This document shows, in pieces, positions 15,975-25,111 of a DNA stretch of 64,000 nucleotides. Every line of letters starts with the position of its first letter. Position 1 is the first letter of the stretch. The DNA is from Corynebacterium deserti GIMN1.010. Its GTDB lineage: Bacteria > Actinomycetota > Actinomycetes > Mycobacteriales > Mycobacteriaceae. Location: the NCBI RefSeq assembly GCF_001277995.1, contig NZ_CP009220.1, positions 434,001 through 498,000 of the forward strand. The letters are read 5' to 3'. The notes under the pieces are model-generated. The model did no database searches. It was not told the origin of the DNA and saw nothing but the letters and a program-made list of their open reading frames with translations. Made by a program: the position numbers and the translations under genes.

Positions 15975-17081
15975 GTGTTGGATTCATCGCTAGCCCAGGA
16001 AATCGCCGCGATCGACGGTGCGGAACTTGATTCGGACGTCACATTCGCCGAGCTCACGACCCTAAAAATAGGTGGAAAACCGCGCGGCGCAGTACGTTGC
16101 CAGACCACCGAAGCGCTGGTCAGCGTGGTCAAATTGCTTGACGACGCCTCCGTCCCGCTCCTCATCGTCGGCGGCGGATCTAATCTCGTCGTGGCAGACG
16201 GCGATGTGGATATCGTTGCCGTGATTGTGGAAGCCGATGAAGTTTCCCTCAACTTCGCCGACGCCACACTCACTGCCGAAGCAGGTGCCGTTTGGGACGA
16301 TGTCGTCTCCCTGTCCGTTGAGGCTGGCCTCGGCGGCATTGAATGCCTTTCCGGCATCCCCGGCTCCGCGGGTGCCACACCCGTCCAAAACGTTGGTGCA
16401 TATGGCACGGAAGTCTCCGACGTGCTCACCCGCGTCCAGCTTCTTGACCGCTCAACCGGCGAGGTCTCCTGGGTCGAGGCCTCCGCATTGGAGTTGTCCT
16501 ACCGCTATTCCAACCTCAAGTTCACCAACCGTGCAGTGGTCCTCGCGATTGAGTTGCAGCTGCTGGCGGATGGATTGTCTGCACCGTTGCGGTTTGGTGA
16601 ATTGGGACGTCGATTAGCAATTTCGGAGGCCGAGGAGCAACCACGTCGCCCCGTCCGCCTCGTCCGTGACACCGTGCTTGAACTGCGCCGTGCCAAAGGC
16701 ATGGTTGTCGAGCACACCGACCACGACACCTGTTCCGCCGGCTCATTTTTTACCAACCCAATCGTCGACCCTGCCACCGCTGACGCCGTCTTCGCCACCG
16801 TCGGCGAACCTACCATGCCCCGCTTCCCCGCAGGTGACGGCAAAGAAAAACTCTCCGCTGCCTGGCTCATCGAGCGCGCCGGCTTCAAAAAAGGCCACCC
16901 AGGATCCGACTCAAAAGTATCCTTGAGCACAAAGCACACCCTTGCCCTCACCAACAGGGGAGAAGCCCGAAGCGCCGACCTTCTCGCCCTCGCCCAAGAA
17001 ATCCGCGACGGCGTCCACAAAGCTTTCGGCGTCACCCTTGTTCCCGAGCCCGTTTGGATTGGATTGAGCATCGATGACTGA
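15975..17081 (+). CDS. murB: UDP-N-acetylenolpyruvoylglucosamine reductase
   Basis: MurB is an FAD enzyme that reduces UDP-GlcNAc-enolpyruvate to UDP-MurNAc in peptidoglycan synthesis. The 368-aa product contains the FAD-binding motifs GGGSNLVVAD and SGIPGSAGATPVQNVGAYG, the catalytic Ser region CSAGSFFTNP and the C-terminal Glu in PEPVWIG. The frame is open to 15894, but that would overlap the divergent DUF2505 gene; GTG 15975 gives the normal length and has TACCGT 7 nt upstream as a possible -10 box. The next gene begins inside its stop (ATGACTGA overlap). Confidence 0.93.
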   Translation: MLDSSLAQEIAAIDGAELDSDVTFAELTTLKIGGKPRGAVRCQTTEALVSVVKLLDDASVPLLIVGGGSNLVVADGDVDIVAVIVEADEVSLNFADATLTAEAGAVWDDVVSLSVEAGLGGIECLSGIPGSAGATPVQNVGAYGTEVSDVLTRVQLLDRSTGEVSWVEASALELSYRYSNLKFTNRAVVLAIELQLLADGLSAPLRFGELGRRLAISEAEEQPRRPVRLVRDTVLELRRAKGMVVEHTDHDTCSAGSFFTNPIVDPATADAVFATVGEPTMPRFPAGDGKEKLSAAWLIERAGFKKGHPGSDSKVSLSTKHTLALTNRGEARSADLLALAQEIRDGVHKAFGVTLVPEPVWIGLSIDD

Positions 17082-17727
17082 TTTCGCCGACGTCCCCGGC
17101 ACCGCCGCGCCCCTGCACAACGCGCTTATCGAGGCCGGCTACCCCACCCTGGAATCCCTCGACGGCGTCCCCTACAAAACGCTGATCGCTCTCCACGGCG
17201 TGGGCAAAGTCGGGCTCGGACGCATCCAAGACGCGCTGCGCTCCCAGGGGCTGTCGCTTGGTGAAGAAACAAAGGGCGCCACGATCACCGCAGGCCACAC
17301 CGGAAAATCCGCCTCGGACATCAAAACCCACATCACCTCCGTGGATCCCGTCGACTACATCAATGGCCTCGACACCCCACGCCGCGTCGAACACGGCAAA
17401 CAGCTGTTGGAAATGTTCAACCGCATCACCGGTGCTGAACCCAAAATGTGGGGACCATCCATGATCGGCTACGGCGAAGTCCACTACGTCTCCCACACCG
17501 GCCGCGAAGGCGATTGGTTCCAATGCGGATTCAGCCCCGCCAAATCCAAAATCTCCCTCTACGGACTCAAAGACACTCCGCGTGGCGAACAACTCCTCCA
17601 GAAACTCGGCAAATACACCGAAGGCAAAGGCTGCGCGTACATCAATAAACCAGAAGATATCGACTTGGATGTGCTCGAAGCGATGATCCAGGAATCGTGG
17701 GAGGACTTACAAGCTAGCGAAGAGTAA
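17074..17727 (+). CDS. DUF1801 protein with N-terminal helix-hairpin-helix-like region
   Basis: The 217-aa product has two parts. Residues about 1-70 look like a helix-hairpin-helix motif (LHGVGKVGLGRIQDALRSQG), and about 90-210 a DUF1801 (YdhG-like) domain with WGPSMIGYGEVHY and GFSPAKSKISLYG. DUF1801 has a small alpha/beta fold of unknown biochemical function. It overlaps murB by 8 bp, so it is cotranscribed and probably translationally coupled. No role in peptidoglycan synthesis is evident. Confidence 0.8.
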   Translation: MTDFADVPGTAAPLHNALIEAGYPTLESLDGVPYKTLIALHGVGKVGLGRIQDALRSQGLSLGEETKGATITAGHTGKSASDIKTHITSVDPVDYINGLDTPRRVEHGKQLLEMFNRITGAEPKMWGPSMIGYGEVHYVSHTGREGDWFQCGFSPAKSKISLYGLKDTPRGEQLLQKLGKYTEGKGCAYINKPEDIDLDVLEAMIQESWEDLQASEE

Positions 17728-17952
17728 TGCAATGTAGGGGAATTGCTTTTGCTAGTTCTTCCCGTTATTTTGCTCGGTCGCGGGGGTAATGTTGTCACAA
17801 GGGTTTCCAACTTGTTCTTCCCGAAAACTGCTGACGATTATTCGGAAATATTGCGGAGACCCGGCGCGCAATCTACAAGAGCCAGCAACTACGTCCAACT
17901 AGGTCTTCGCACACGCGTAAACGCTTTAAGGCCTGGGCTCTAGCGCACAGAA

Positions 17953-17982
17953 AAGTCCTCCACCATTTTCGGTGGAGGACTT
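17953..17982 (-). terminator. Hairpin terminator of the acyl-CoA ligase gene
   Basis: Perfect 12-nt arms AAGTCCTCCACC and GGTGGAGGACTT enclose ATTTTC, 11 bp past the ligase stop, followed by a short U-run on the minus strand. It may also stop transcripts coming from murB. The rest of 17728-17952 shows no convincing gene. Confidence 0.85.
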
Positions 17983-17993
17983 GTGTCTGAGAA

Positions 17994-19700
17994 CTACTTG
18001 CCGAGCTTCTTTAGCAACTCAGCCTGCACCTCGCGGCGACGGATCTTGCCCATCTGATCGCGAGGCATCTCCTCGAAGTGATAGAAGGTGCGAGGAACCT
18101 TATAGCGAGTGAGGTTTTCGCGAGCGAAATCCTTCAGGCCTTCAGGATCCAGCGCTGCGCCCTCGACGAGGGTGATGGCAGCAACAACGTTTTCGGAGCC
18201 GTCTTCACGAGGAATACCAACAACCGCTGCATCCTCAACATCAGGGTGAGCCGTGATGACGTCCTCCACCTCAGCAGGGTAGACATTGAAACCACCGGTG
18301 ATAATGACTTCCTTAATGCGGGCAACGAGACGGATGAAACCGTCTTCTTCCATCACTCCGACATCGCCGGTGCGGTACCACTCGCCGTGGAAGCTGTTCT
18401 TGGTGGCTTCCTCCTGGTTGAGGTAGCCCTTGAATACCTGAGGTCCCTTGACCAGAACTTCGCCTTCTTCGCCGTCTGGAACGGTTTCGTCGAGGTTCTC
18501 GGGGTTAGCGATGCGCACGATGGTGTCTGGGAATGGGATGCCCACGTATCCCTGCTTGCGGTGATCGCTCATGGGGTTACCAACGATGATCGGAGAGGTC
18601 TCGGTAAGGCCGTAACCTTCCACGAGGCGACCACCGGTATGGTTTTCCCAGCGCTCGACGGTTCGGGTCGACAAAGTGGATGCGCCAGAGAATGCGTTGC
18701 GCACGCCCTTGATGGGGATGCCTTCCTTGTCGGAGGCGTCGACGATCTTCTCGTACAGCGTTGGCACTCCTGGAAGCCAGGTGGGGGTGTGCTTCTTCAT
18801 GATGTTCATGATGAGGTCGATGCGCGGGGTAGGCAACAAGACCATTTCGCCACCGATGAAGACAGACAGGGTGCCGACCATCGTCAAACCATAGGCGTGG
18901 AACATAGGCAGAGCAGCCAACATGCGTTCTGGCTTATCGCCAAGGCCTGGTACCCAGTGCTTACCTTGGAGCAGGTTGGAGAAGAGGTTTCCGTGGGTTA
19001 GCTGCGCACCCTTGGGGGTTCCGGTGGTGCCGGAGGTGTACAAAATGAGTGCGACGGTGTCCTTGGTCACGGATGGCTCAGACACGATGTCTTCGCCCTC
19101 GCCACCCATCGCTGCACTCGCGAGGGTTTCAAAAGGAACAGTGTTCGGTGCAGAACCAGACAGTGCCTCACGGCTCTTGCGCAACGCCGGAATCGGCAGC
19201 TTGAGGGCCAAACGCTGAACAGTAGGCATCGCGTTGATCATGTTGACGGACACGATGGTTTCCAGGTTGGTCTCACCGCGCAGTTTCTCTACGACGGGTG
19301 ACGCCTTATCCCACACAATGGCGACGCGAGCGCCGTGATCCTTGAATGGCTCTAGCAGCTCGTGCGCGGTGTAGAGCGGGTTGTGCTCGATGACGGTAGC
19401 GCCCAGCTTGAGCACCGCATAGAACGCGGCGATATGTTGTGGACAGTTGGGCAAAATAATGGCTACTCGATCGCCCGGTCGTACACCCAAAGCGCGCAAG
19501 CCGGCTGCGGTGCGACGAACTTCCTTATCCAACTCGGCGTACGTCTGGGACTTGCCAAAAAAGTACGTTGCTGGCTTTTCTGCATTGATGGCCAGGTTGT
19601 TGTCATAAACGTCCAGCAGCGTGGTGTCGCCGTACTCGAGTGTGTGTGGGGTCCACTCGGGGTAGTGCTGGAGCCAAGCCTTGGTTTCGTATGCTGACAT
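17994..19700 (-). CDS. fadD: Long-chain fatty acid-CoA ligase (AMP-binding)
   Basis: The enzyme activates fatty acids to acyl-CoA via acyl-AMP. The 568-aa product carries the P-loop-like AMP-binding motif YTSGTTGTPKGAQLTH, the ATP/AMP motif VEGYGLTETSPI, the hinge motif with EWYRTGDVG, and the C-terminal catalytic Lys in PRDQMGKIRRREV. Length and motifs are those of full-length FadD. ATG 19700 has AAGGG nearby. Chain-length preference cannot be told. It is divergent from mshA and has its own terminator. Confidence 0.92.
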   Translation of the reverse strand: MSAYETKAWLQHYPEWTPHTLEYGDTTLLDVYDNNLAINAEKPATYFFGKSQTYAELDKEVRRTAAGLRALGVRPGDRVAIILPNCPQHIAAFYAVLKLGATVIEHNPLYTAHELLEPFKDHGARVAIVWDKASPVVEKLRGETNLETIVSVNMINAMPTVQRLALKLPIPALRKSREALSGSAPNTVPFETLASAAMGGEGEDIVSEPSVTKDTVALILYTSGTTGTPKGAQLTHGNLFSNLLQGKHWVPGLGDKPERMLAALPMFHAYGLTMVGTLSVFIGGEMVLLPTPRIDLIMNIMKKHTPTWLPGVPTLYEKIVDASDKEGIPIKGVRNAFSGASTLSTRTVERWENHTGGRLVEGYGLTETSPIIVGNPMSDHRKQGYVGIPFPDTIVRIANPENLDETVPDGEEGEVLVKGPQVFKGYLNQEEATKNSFHGEWYRTGDVGVMEEDGFIRLVARIKEVIITGGFNVYPAEVEDVITAHPDVEDAAVVGIPREDGSENVVAAITLVEGAALDPEGLKDFARENLTRYKVPRTFYHFEEMPRDQMGKIRRREVQAELLKKLGK

Positions 19701-19712
19701 GTTTTCCCTTCA

Positions 19713-19755
19713 GTGGCAGGTTAAAAGGCAGATTAAGTGGCAGATTCAACTGCAG
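19713..19755. repeat. Short direct repeats in the fadD-mshA promoter region
   Basis: The word GGCAGATTA or a close variant occurs three times at 11-12 nt spacing between 19715 and 19748, followed by CTGCAG. This could be a cluster of regulator half-sites or simple slippage; no regulator is suggested. Confidence 0.35.
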
Positions 19756-19821
19756 TATTCCCTAAGTACCCCCAAGTATATAGAGACACACCACCCTTAT
19801 CCGCGGGCAAACGCGGGGAAC

Positions 19822-19827
19822 TAGAAT
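19822..19827 (+). promoter_or_regulatory. -10 element of mshA (leaderless type)
   Basis: TAGAAT lies 6 nt before the ATG at 19834 and directly touches the GTG at 19828, so the ATG is the more likely start. Confidence 0.6.
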
Positions 19828-19833
19828 GTGAGC

Positions 19834-21114
19834 ATGCGCGTCGCAATGATTTCCATGCACACTTCACCTTTGCAGCAGCCAGGCACTGGTGATTCTGGGG
19901 GCATGAATGTATATATCCTCTCCACGGCCACTGAGCTGGCAAAACAGGGGATCGAGGTGGATATTTACACCCGCGCCACGCGGCCATCCCAGGGTGAGGT
20001 GGTGGAGGTCGCCGAGAATCTTCGGGTGGTCAACATTGCGGCTGGACCGTATGAGGGTCTGTCCAAGGAGGAGTTGCCTACGCAGTTGGCGGCGTTCGCT
20101 GGCGGAATGTTGGCTTTTACGCGCCGGGAGGGGGTCTCGTATGACTTGGTCCATTCGCACTATTGGTTGTCGGGGCAGATTGGTTGGCTGATGCGCGATC
20201 TGTGGCGGATTCCGCTGGTGCATACGGCGCACACGTTGGCGGCGGTGAAGAATTCGTATCGGGATGATTCGGATACTCCAGAGTCGGAGGCGCGTCGTAT
20301 TTGTGAGCAGCAGCTTGTGGATAACGCTGATGTGTTGGCAGTGAATACGCAGGAAGAGCTGCAGGATTTGGTCCACCACTACGACGCGGATCCGAGCCGG
20401 ATCACCGTGGTGTCGCCGGGTGCGGACGTGGAATTGTACAGCCCGGGTAATGATCGTGCGACGGAGAGGTCACGTCGCGAGCTGGGTATACCTCTGCACA
20501 CCAAAGTGGTGGCGTTTGTCGGTAGGTTGCAGCCATTTAAAGGCCCGCAGGTGTTGATTCGGGCGGTGGCGGAGCTGTTTGAACGCGACCCGGAGCGCAA
20601 TCTGCGAGTGCTGATTTGTGGTGGACCATCAGGTCCGAATGCGTCGCCGGATACGTATAGGAATTTGGCGGTGGAGTTGGGCGTCGAAAAGCGTTTTCGG
20701 TTTTTGGACCCGCGGCCCCCAAGCGAGCTGGTGTCGGTATACCGAGCGGCCGACATCGTTGCCGTGCCCAGCTACAACGAGTCCTTCGGCCTGGTTGCCA
20801 TGGAAGCACAAGCCAGCGGAACGCCCGTTATTGCCGCCAGGGTCGGCGGGTTGCCCATCGCCGTCGCGGAGGGCGAGACCGGATTGCTTGTCGACGGCCA
20901 CTCGCCGCACGCCTGGGCTGACGCGTTGGCCACCCTGCTTGACGACGACGAAACGCGCATCCGCATGGGTGAAGACGCCGTCGACCACGCTCGAACCTTC
21001 TCGTGGGCCAACACCGCCGCACAGCTATCGTCCCTGTACAACGAAGCTATTGCTAACGAAACTGTCGATGGTGAAACGCATCACGGTGAGGTAACCGCGC
21101 GTCCTGCAACATAA
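19834..21114 (+). CDS. mshA: D-inositol-3-phosphate glycosyltransferase (mycothiol synthesis)
   Basis: MshA joins GlcNAc from UDP-GlcNAc to 1-L-myo-inositol-1-phosphate, the first step of mycothiol synthesis. The 426-aa product is a GT4/GT-B retaining glycosyltransferase: N-terminal [23 protein letters not shown], the linker motif [13 protein letters not shown], and the C-terminal E-x7-E motif in [23 protein letters not shown] 19834 is preferred over GTG 19828 because the -10 box TAGAAT would place the transcription start at the ATG. It is followed 18 bp later by gpmA. Confidence 0.94.
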   Translation: MRVAMISMHTSPLQQPGTGDSGGMNVYILSTATELAKQGIEVDIYTRATRPSQGEVVEVAENLRVVNIAAGPYEGLSKEELPTQLAAFAGGMLAFTRREGVSYDLVHSHYWLSGQIGWLMRDLWRIPLVHTAHTLAAVKNSYRDDSDTPESEARRICEQQLVDNADVLAVNTQEELQDLVHHYDADPSRITVVSPGADVELYSPGNDRATERSRRELGIPLHTKVVAFVGRLQPFKGPQVLIRAVAELFERDPERNLRVLICGGPSGPNASPDTYRNLAVELGVEKRFRFLDPRPPSELVSVYRAADIVAVPSYNESFGLVAMEAQASGTPVIAARVGGLPIAVAEGETGLLVDGHSPHAWADALATLLDDDETRIRMGEDAVDHARTFSWANTAAQLSSLYNEAIANETVDGETHHGEVTARPAT

Positions 21115-21132
21115 AATGGCAGACTAGAACAC

Positions 21133-21879
21133 ATGACTAACGGAAAACTGATTCTTCTTCGTCACGGTCAGAGCGAATGGAACGCCTCCAACCAGTTCAC
21201 TGGATGGGTCGACGTCAATCTGACCGAGCAAGGTGAAGCGGAGGCAAAGCGCGGCGGCGAGCTCCTCGTCGAGTCCGGCGTCCTCCCAAGTGTTGTGTAC
21301 ACCTCCCTCCTGCGTCGTGCCATCCGCACCGCAAACATTGCCCTCAACGCCGCTGATCGCCACTGGATCCCCGTGATCCGCGACTGGCGTCTCAACGAGC
21401 GTCACTACGGTGCTCTCCAGGGCCTTGACAAGGCTGAGACCAAGGAAAAGTACGGCGACGAGCAGTTCATGGAATGGCGCCGTTCATACGACACCCCACC
21501 ACCAGAGCTCGCTGACGACGCCGAGTTTTCCCAAGCCAACGACGTCCGCTACGCAGACCTCGAGACCGTCCCACGCACCGAGTGCCTCCAGGACGTTGTG
21601 GTTCGATTCGTTCCTTACTTCGAGGAAGAAATCCTGCCACGTGCCAAGAAGGGCGAAACCGTCCTCATCGCAGCACACGGCAACTCCCTGCGCGCACTGG
21701 TCAAGCACCTCGACGGCATCTCCGACGCCGACATCGCTGAGCTGAACATCCCAACCGGCATCCCACTGGTCTACGAAATCGCCTCCGACGGCTCCGTAGT
21801 TAACCCAGGTGGCACCTACCTCGACCCAGAAGCAGCAGCAGCCGGCGCCGCCGCAGTCGCAAACCAGGGTAATAAGTAG
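21133..21879 (+). CDS. gpmA: 2,3-bisphosphoglycerate-dependent phosphoglycerate mutase
   Basis: This glycolytic enzyme interconverts 3- and 2-phosphoglycerate through a phosphohistidine. The 248-aa product has the catalytic H11 in [10 protein letters not shown], the substrate loop [15 protein letters not shown], and the second His in [14 protein letters not shown]. Its length is that of the dimeric/tetrameric dPGM class. It has a TAAAAT box at about 21112-21117 that could serve as its own promoter. It is followed by senX3 after 10 bp, so gpmA, senX3 and regX3 may share a transcript. Confidence 0.95.
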   Translation: MTNGKLILLRHGQSEWNASNQFTGWVDVNLTEQGEAEAKRGGELLVESGVLPSVVYTSLLRRAIRTANIALNAADRHWIPVIRDWRLNERHYGALQGLDKAETKEKYGDEQFMEWRRSYDTPPPELADDAEFSQANDVRYADLETVPRTECLQDVVVRFVPYFEEEILPRAKKGETVLIAAHGNSLRALVKHLDGISDADIAELNIPTGIPLVYEIASDGSVVNPGGTYLDPEAAAAGAAAVANQGNK

Positions 21880-21889
21880 CTATTTGTAG

Positions 21890-23131
21890 GTGAGCACACT
21901 TCTTGCTTTCGTATCGGGCGTGGTCCTCATGGGCCTCGCCCTACCTGCGTATACGAAAATCAAGGAGCGTCTGCGTCGCCACAAATCCGCCAGCACCCTC
22001 TCCGAAAACCAAGTAACCACCGTTGGCCAGGTCCTTCACCTCGCCATTCAGGGTTCGCCCACCGGAATCACAGTTGTCGACCGCACCGGCGATGTCATCC
22101 TGTCCAACGGTCGCGCCCACGAACTTGGCATCGTCCACGAACGCGCCGTCGACGCCCATGTCTGGCGCGCTGCCCAAGACGCATTCCAAGACCAAGAAAC
22201 CCACTCCCTCGACGTTCACCCCGAGCGCAGCCCGCGCCGACCCGGCAACCGCATCACCGCGGTACAGGCAGTCGTCAAACCATTAACGCTTATCGACGAC
22301 CGCTTCGTGATCATCTACGCCTCCGACGAATCCGAAAACGTCCGCATGGAATCCGCCCGCCGCGACTTCGTTGCCAACGTCTCCCACGAACTCAAAACCC
22401 CCGTCGGCGGCATGGCCCTCCTCGCGGAAGCCCTCATGGAATCCGCCGACGACCCCGACCAAGTCGAATACTTCGGCTCCCGCCTCCACCGCGAAGCCCA
22501 CCGCATGGCCGACATGATCAACGAGCTGATCTCCCTGTCCAAACTCCAGGGCGCCGAACGACTCCCCGACATGGAACCAGTCAAAGTCGACGACATCATC
22601 TCCGAGGCCATCGAACGCACCCAACTCGCCGCCGACAACGCCAACATCGAAATCGTCCGCGGCGATCGCACCGGCGTCTGGGTGGAAGCTGACCGATCCC
22701 TCCTGGTCACAGCCTTGGCCAACCTCATCAGCAACGCGATCAACTACTCACCAAAGTCAGTTCCCGTTTCTGTCAGCCAAAGCATCCGCAACGATGTCGT
22801 CATGATCCGCGTCACCGACCGAGGCATCGGCATCGCCCCCGAAGACCAATCCCGCGTTTTCGAACGTTTCTTCCGCGTCGACAAAGCCCGCTCCCGCCAA
22901 ACCGGAGGCACCGGCCTTGGACTCGCTATCGTTAAGCACGTCATGGCCAATCATGGCGGTAGTATTAGTTTGTGGTCCCGACCTGGCACAGGCTCCACAT
23001 TCACTCTTGAACTTCCCGTTTACCACCCCGAGTCCAAGGAACCCAAAGTCACCAAGCAGGGGCCAAGTTTGGATTCACCCATTCGTACGACTGCGTCCAA
23101 TGCCCAAGGACGCCGAAAGGAAAAATCATGA
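21890..23131 (+). CDS. senX3: Sensor histidine kinase SenX3
   Basis: The sensor kinase pairs with RegX3; in actinobacteria the pair answers to phosphate supply. The 413-aa product has one N-terminal membrane segment (about 3-20), a PAS-like domain (about 45-145), a HisKA domain with the phospho-acceptor H166 in VANVSHELKTP, and a HATPase_c domain with N-box LANLISNAINYSP, G1 DRGIGIAP, F-box FERFFRVDKARS and G2 GGTGLGLAIVKH. The start is a GTG. It overlaps regX3 by 4 bp (ATGA). The extracellular part is negligible, so sensing must be cytoplasmic or within the membrane. Confidence 0.93.
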   Translation: MSTLLAFVSGVVLMGLALPAYTKIKERLRRHKSASTLSENQVTTVGQVLHLAIQGSPTGITVVDRTGDVILSNGRAHELGIVHERAVDAHVWRAAQDAFQDQETHSLDVHPERSPRRPGNRITAVQAVVKPLTLIDDRFVIIYASDESENVRMESARRDFVANVSHELKTPVGGMALLAEALMESADDPDQVEYFGSRLHREAHRMADMINELISLSKLQGAERLPDMEPVKVDDIISEAIERTQLAADNANIEIVRGDRTGVWVEADRSLLVTALANLISNAINYSPKSVPVSVSQSIRNDVVMIRVTDRGIGIAPEDQSRVFERFFRVDKARSRQTGGTGLGLAIVKHVMANHGGSISLWSRPGTGSTFTLELPVYHPESKEPKVTKQGPSLDSPIRTTASNAQGRRKEKS

Positions 23132-23826
23132 CGACCATCCTGATCGTTGAAGATGAGGAATCGTTGGCAGATCCTTTGGCCTTTCTTCTCCGCAAAGAGG
23201 GTTTCGACACCATCATCGCAGGCGATGGCCCCACGGCCCTTGTGGAATTTAGTCGCAACGAAGTAGACATCGTCCTCCTCGACCTCATGCTCCCCGGCAT
23301 GTCCGGCACCGACGTCTGCAAAGAACTCCGCAACGTCTCCACCGTCCCGGTCATCATGGTCACCGCCCGCGACTCCGAAATCGACAAAGTTGTCGGCCTC
23401 GAGTTAGGCGCCGACGACTACGTGACCAAACCATATTCTTCCCGCGAGCTCATCGCCCGCATCCGCGCAGTCCTCCGCCGACGTGGTGGCACCGAAACCG
23501 AAACGGAAGAAGTCGAGCTCGACGAACAAATCCTCGAAGGCGGCCGCGTCCGCATGGACGTCGATTCCCACACCGTCACCGTTGACGGCGAACCCGTCTC
23601 GATGCCACTGAAGGAATTCGACCTCCTCGAGTACCTCCTGCGCAACGCCGGGCGAGTCCTCACCCGCGGCCAGCTCATCGACCGTATCTGGGGAGCCGAC
23701 TACGTTGGCGACACCAAAACCCTCGATGTCCACGTCAAGCGATTACGCTCCAAGATCGAAGAAGAGCCTTCCCGTCCTCGTTACCTCGTGACCGTCCGCG
23801 GCCTGGGCTACAAGTTCGAGCTGTAG
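23128..23826 (+). CDS. regX3: Response regulator RegX3 (OmpR/PhoB class)
   Basis: This DNA-binding response regulator is partnered with SenX3. The 232-aa product has a receiver domain (1-120) with the acidic pair in VEDEES, phospho-acceptor D52 in LLDLMLPG, the Thr in MVTARDS and the Lys in VTKPYSSREL, and a winged-helix effector domain with LTRGQLIDRIWG and TLDVHVKRLRSKIE. ATG 23128 overlaps the senX3 stop. In mycobacteria the regulon includes phosphate uptake genes; here ppx2 (polyphosphate) lies 5 kb downstream, which may be coincidence. Confidence 0.94.
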   Translation: MTTILIVEDEESLADPLAFLLRKEGFDTIIAGDGPTALVEFSRNEVDIVLLDLMLPGMSGTDVCKELRNVSTVPVIMVTARDSEIDKVVGLELGADDYVTKPYSSRELIARIRAVLRRRGGTETETEEVELDEQILEGGRVRMDVDSHTVTVDGEPVSMPLKEFDLLEYLLRNAGRVLTRGQLIDRIWGADYVGDTKTLDVHVKRLRSKIEEEPSRPRYLVTVRGLGYKFEL

Positions 23827-24214
23827 AAGCTCATCTTGAGGGCTTTCGGGGTGTGGCGCGGCTGCTTTGCTGGTGCAGGAAGGGCTAGGTAGAGGATTTT
23901 CGGGGCCTAAGCCGAAGGAAGTGGGAAGATCGCACGGATATTTTCGGTATGGCAAATGATCCGTGCGATCGGCACATTTTAAGGCCATATTTTGTGCCAA
24001 TCGCACGGATTTCCTGACCACCTTGAAAAATATGTGCGATCGGCACAGTCCGTGGAAGATGACCATTTGTATGCAGAAATACTGACGTTTTGTGTGCCCG
24101 ATAGAGGGATTAATAGAAGGTCGTCCAGGGGAATGGTCGTTTAAGAAACTCAGCCCCTTAAATCGCCGCAGAGCGACATGGAACCTGAGGGCAGTTTTTT
24201 CAGTCTAACTAGGT
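23827..24214. other. Non-coding stretch between regX3 and the second DUF559-type gene
   Basis: It contains four copies of a short palindromic unit (23928-24047) and, at its end, the word CAGTCTAAC (24200-24208) shared with the promoter region of the paralogue at 3316. No gene is seen. Confidence 0.6.
23928..24047. repeat. Array of four alternating TGTGCCGATCGCACGGAT units
   Basis: The copies are GATCGCACGGAT (23928-23939, forward, partial), ATCCGTGCGATCGGCACA (23959-23976, reverse), TGTGCCAATCGCACGGAT (23993-24010, forward) and GTGCGATCGGCACA (24034-24047, reverse). Alternating orientation lets neighbouring copies pair into 12-18 bp stems. It is unlike a CRISPR, since spacing is 17-24 nt and orientation alternates. 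Confidence 0.8.
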
Positions 24215-25093
24215 ATGGACCAAAGTATTTTTTACATTCACCCAGTGACGTACAGAGAAGTTGCAACAACCATGTCGAAGCGGAAATTCTTCCACGATTT
24301 CACAAAAATAGTGGGCGACATTTATCTACGGAATGACCTCGCCAAGGATCCGCGAAATATCACCAAAGCCTTGTTGAGGAGAAGCCCGAATGGAGTGGTT
24401 CGGGGATACGGAGCGCTCGCGATCCGAGGATTTTCCCTGTTGACCAACGATTGGGAGCCAATAGTTGGTGTCCCTGAGTTGAAACATGAGGTTAAGACGC
24501 AGAAAGGGAAAATTCTTAGACGTGAAGAACCCGAGAATGTGCTGCGCAGAGGCGATGTGAAGTTAGTGGATCACTATCAGGCCCTGAGGGATGTGTTTTC
24601 GCTGCATGGTTTGAACAAATTTGAGGAGCAAGTGGCGCTGATTGATCATTTGGGGAGGCAAAATCATCAGCTAATTCCAGGGCTGCAGGGGAAGCAGGGG
24701 TTTGAGGAGCATCGAGGTTTTGTGAACATCTTTGCCGAGTCACCGCCGGAGAGCATTGTGCGGGTTCGTCTGTATCAGGCGGGGATGTGGTCGTTTTTTC
24801 CGCAGCTTCGGGTGGATTATCAGGATGCGCACTATTTTTTGGATTTGGGCGATCCGCTTTCGAGGATTGCGATCGAGTACAACGGGGCGTGGCATTACAA
24901 CTCGGATACGAGGGCGAAGGACTCGTTGAGGAAGAATGCACTGAAGAATGTGGGGTGGGATGTGTATGAGATTACGGCGAAAATAGTGAATAACCAGGTA
25001 CTTTGGGAGCGGTTTCTGGCGGAAATCCGGCGGGCGAGGGATCGGAAGCTGGCGGAGCGCAGGCGCAGACTGCCAATAAGTACGGTCGATTAG
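24215..25093 (+). CDS. DUF559 / PD-(D/E)XK nuclease-like protein, paralogue of the gene at 3316
   Basis: Function is unknown. The 292-aa product aligns along its length with the 277-aa protein at 3316: an AbiEi-like N-terminal region (VTYREVATTMSKRKF, NDWEPIVGVPE), then FEEQVALIDHLGRQN and the nuclease-like core PPESIVRVRLYQAG (E179), FFPQ, FLDL (D210), AIEYNGAWHY (E221), KD at 235-236 and GWDVYEIT. All candidate catalytic acidic residues are present. The C-terminus is strongly basic (RRARDRKLAERRRRL). ATG 24215 follows TAACTAGGT closely, suggesting a leaderless or very short leader. It sits next to a palindrome array, as its paralogue sits between palindromic repeats. It could be a nuclease, an antitoxin-like regulator or both. 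Confidence 0.7.
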   Translation: MDQSIFYIHPVTYREVATTMSKRKFFHDFTKIVGDIYLRNDLAKDPRNITKALLRRSPNGVVRGYGALAIRGFSLLTNDWEPIVGVPELKHEVKTQKGKILRREEPENVLRRGDVKLVDHYQALRDVFSLHGLNKFEEQVALIDHLGRQNHQLIPGLQGKQGFEEHRGFVNIFAESPPESIVRVRLYQAGMWSFFPQLRVDYQDAHYFLDLGDPLSRIAIEYNGAWHYNSDTRAKDSLRKNALKNVGWDVYEITAKIVNNQVLWERFLAEIRRARDRKLAERRRRLPISTVD

Positions 25094-25111
25094 TACAGCC
25101 GATTAGTACTG

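Noticed and set aside
17743-17943. 66-codon ORF on the plus strand after the DUF1801 gene
   Set aside because: No ribosome binding site, no recognisable domain and odd composition after a hydrophobic start; it lies in the space before the fadD terminator and looks like chance.
23928-24047. Possible CRISPR array
   Set aside because: Units alternate in orientation, spacing is short and uneven, and no cas genes are near.
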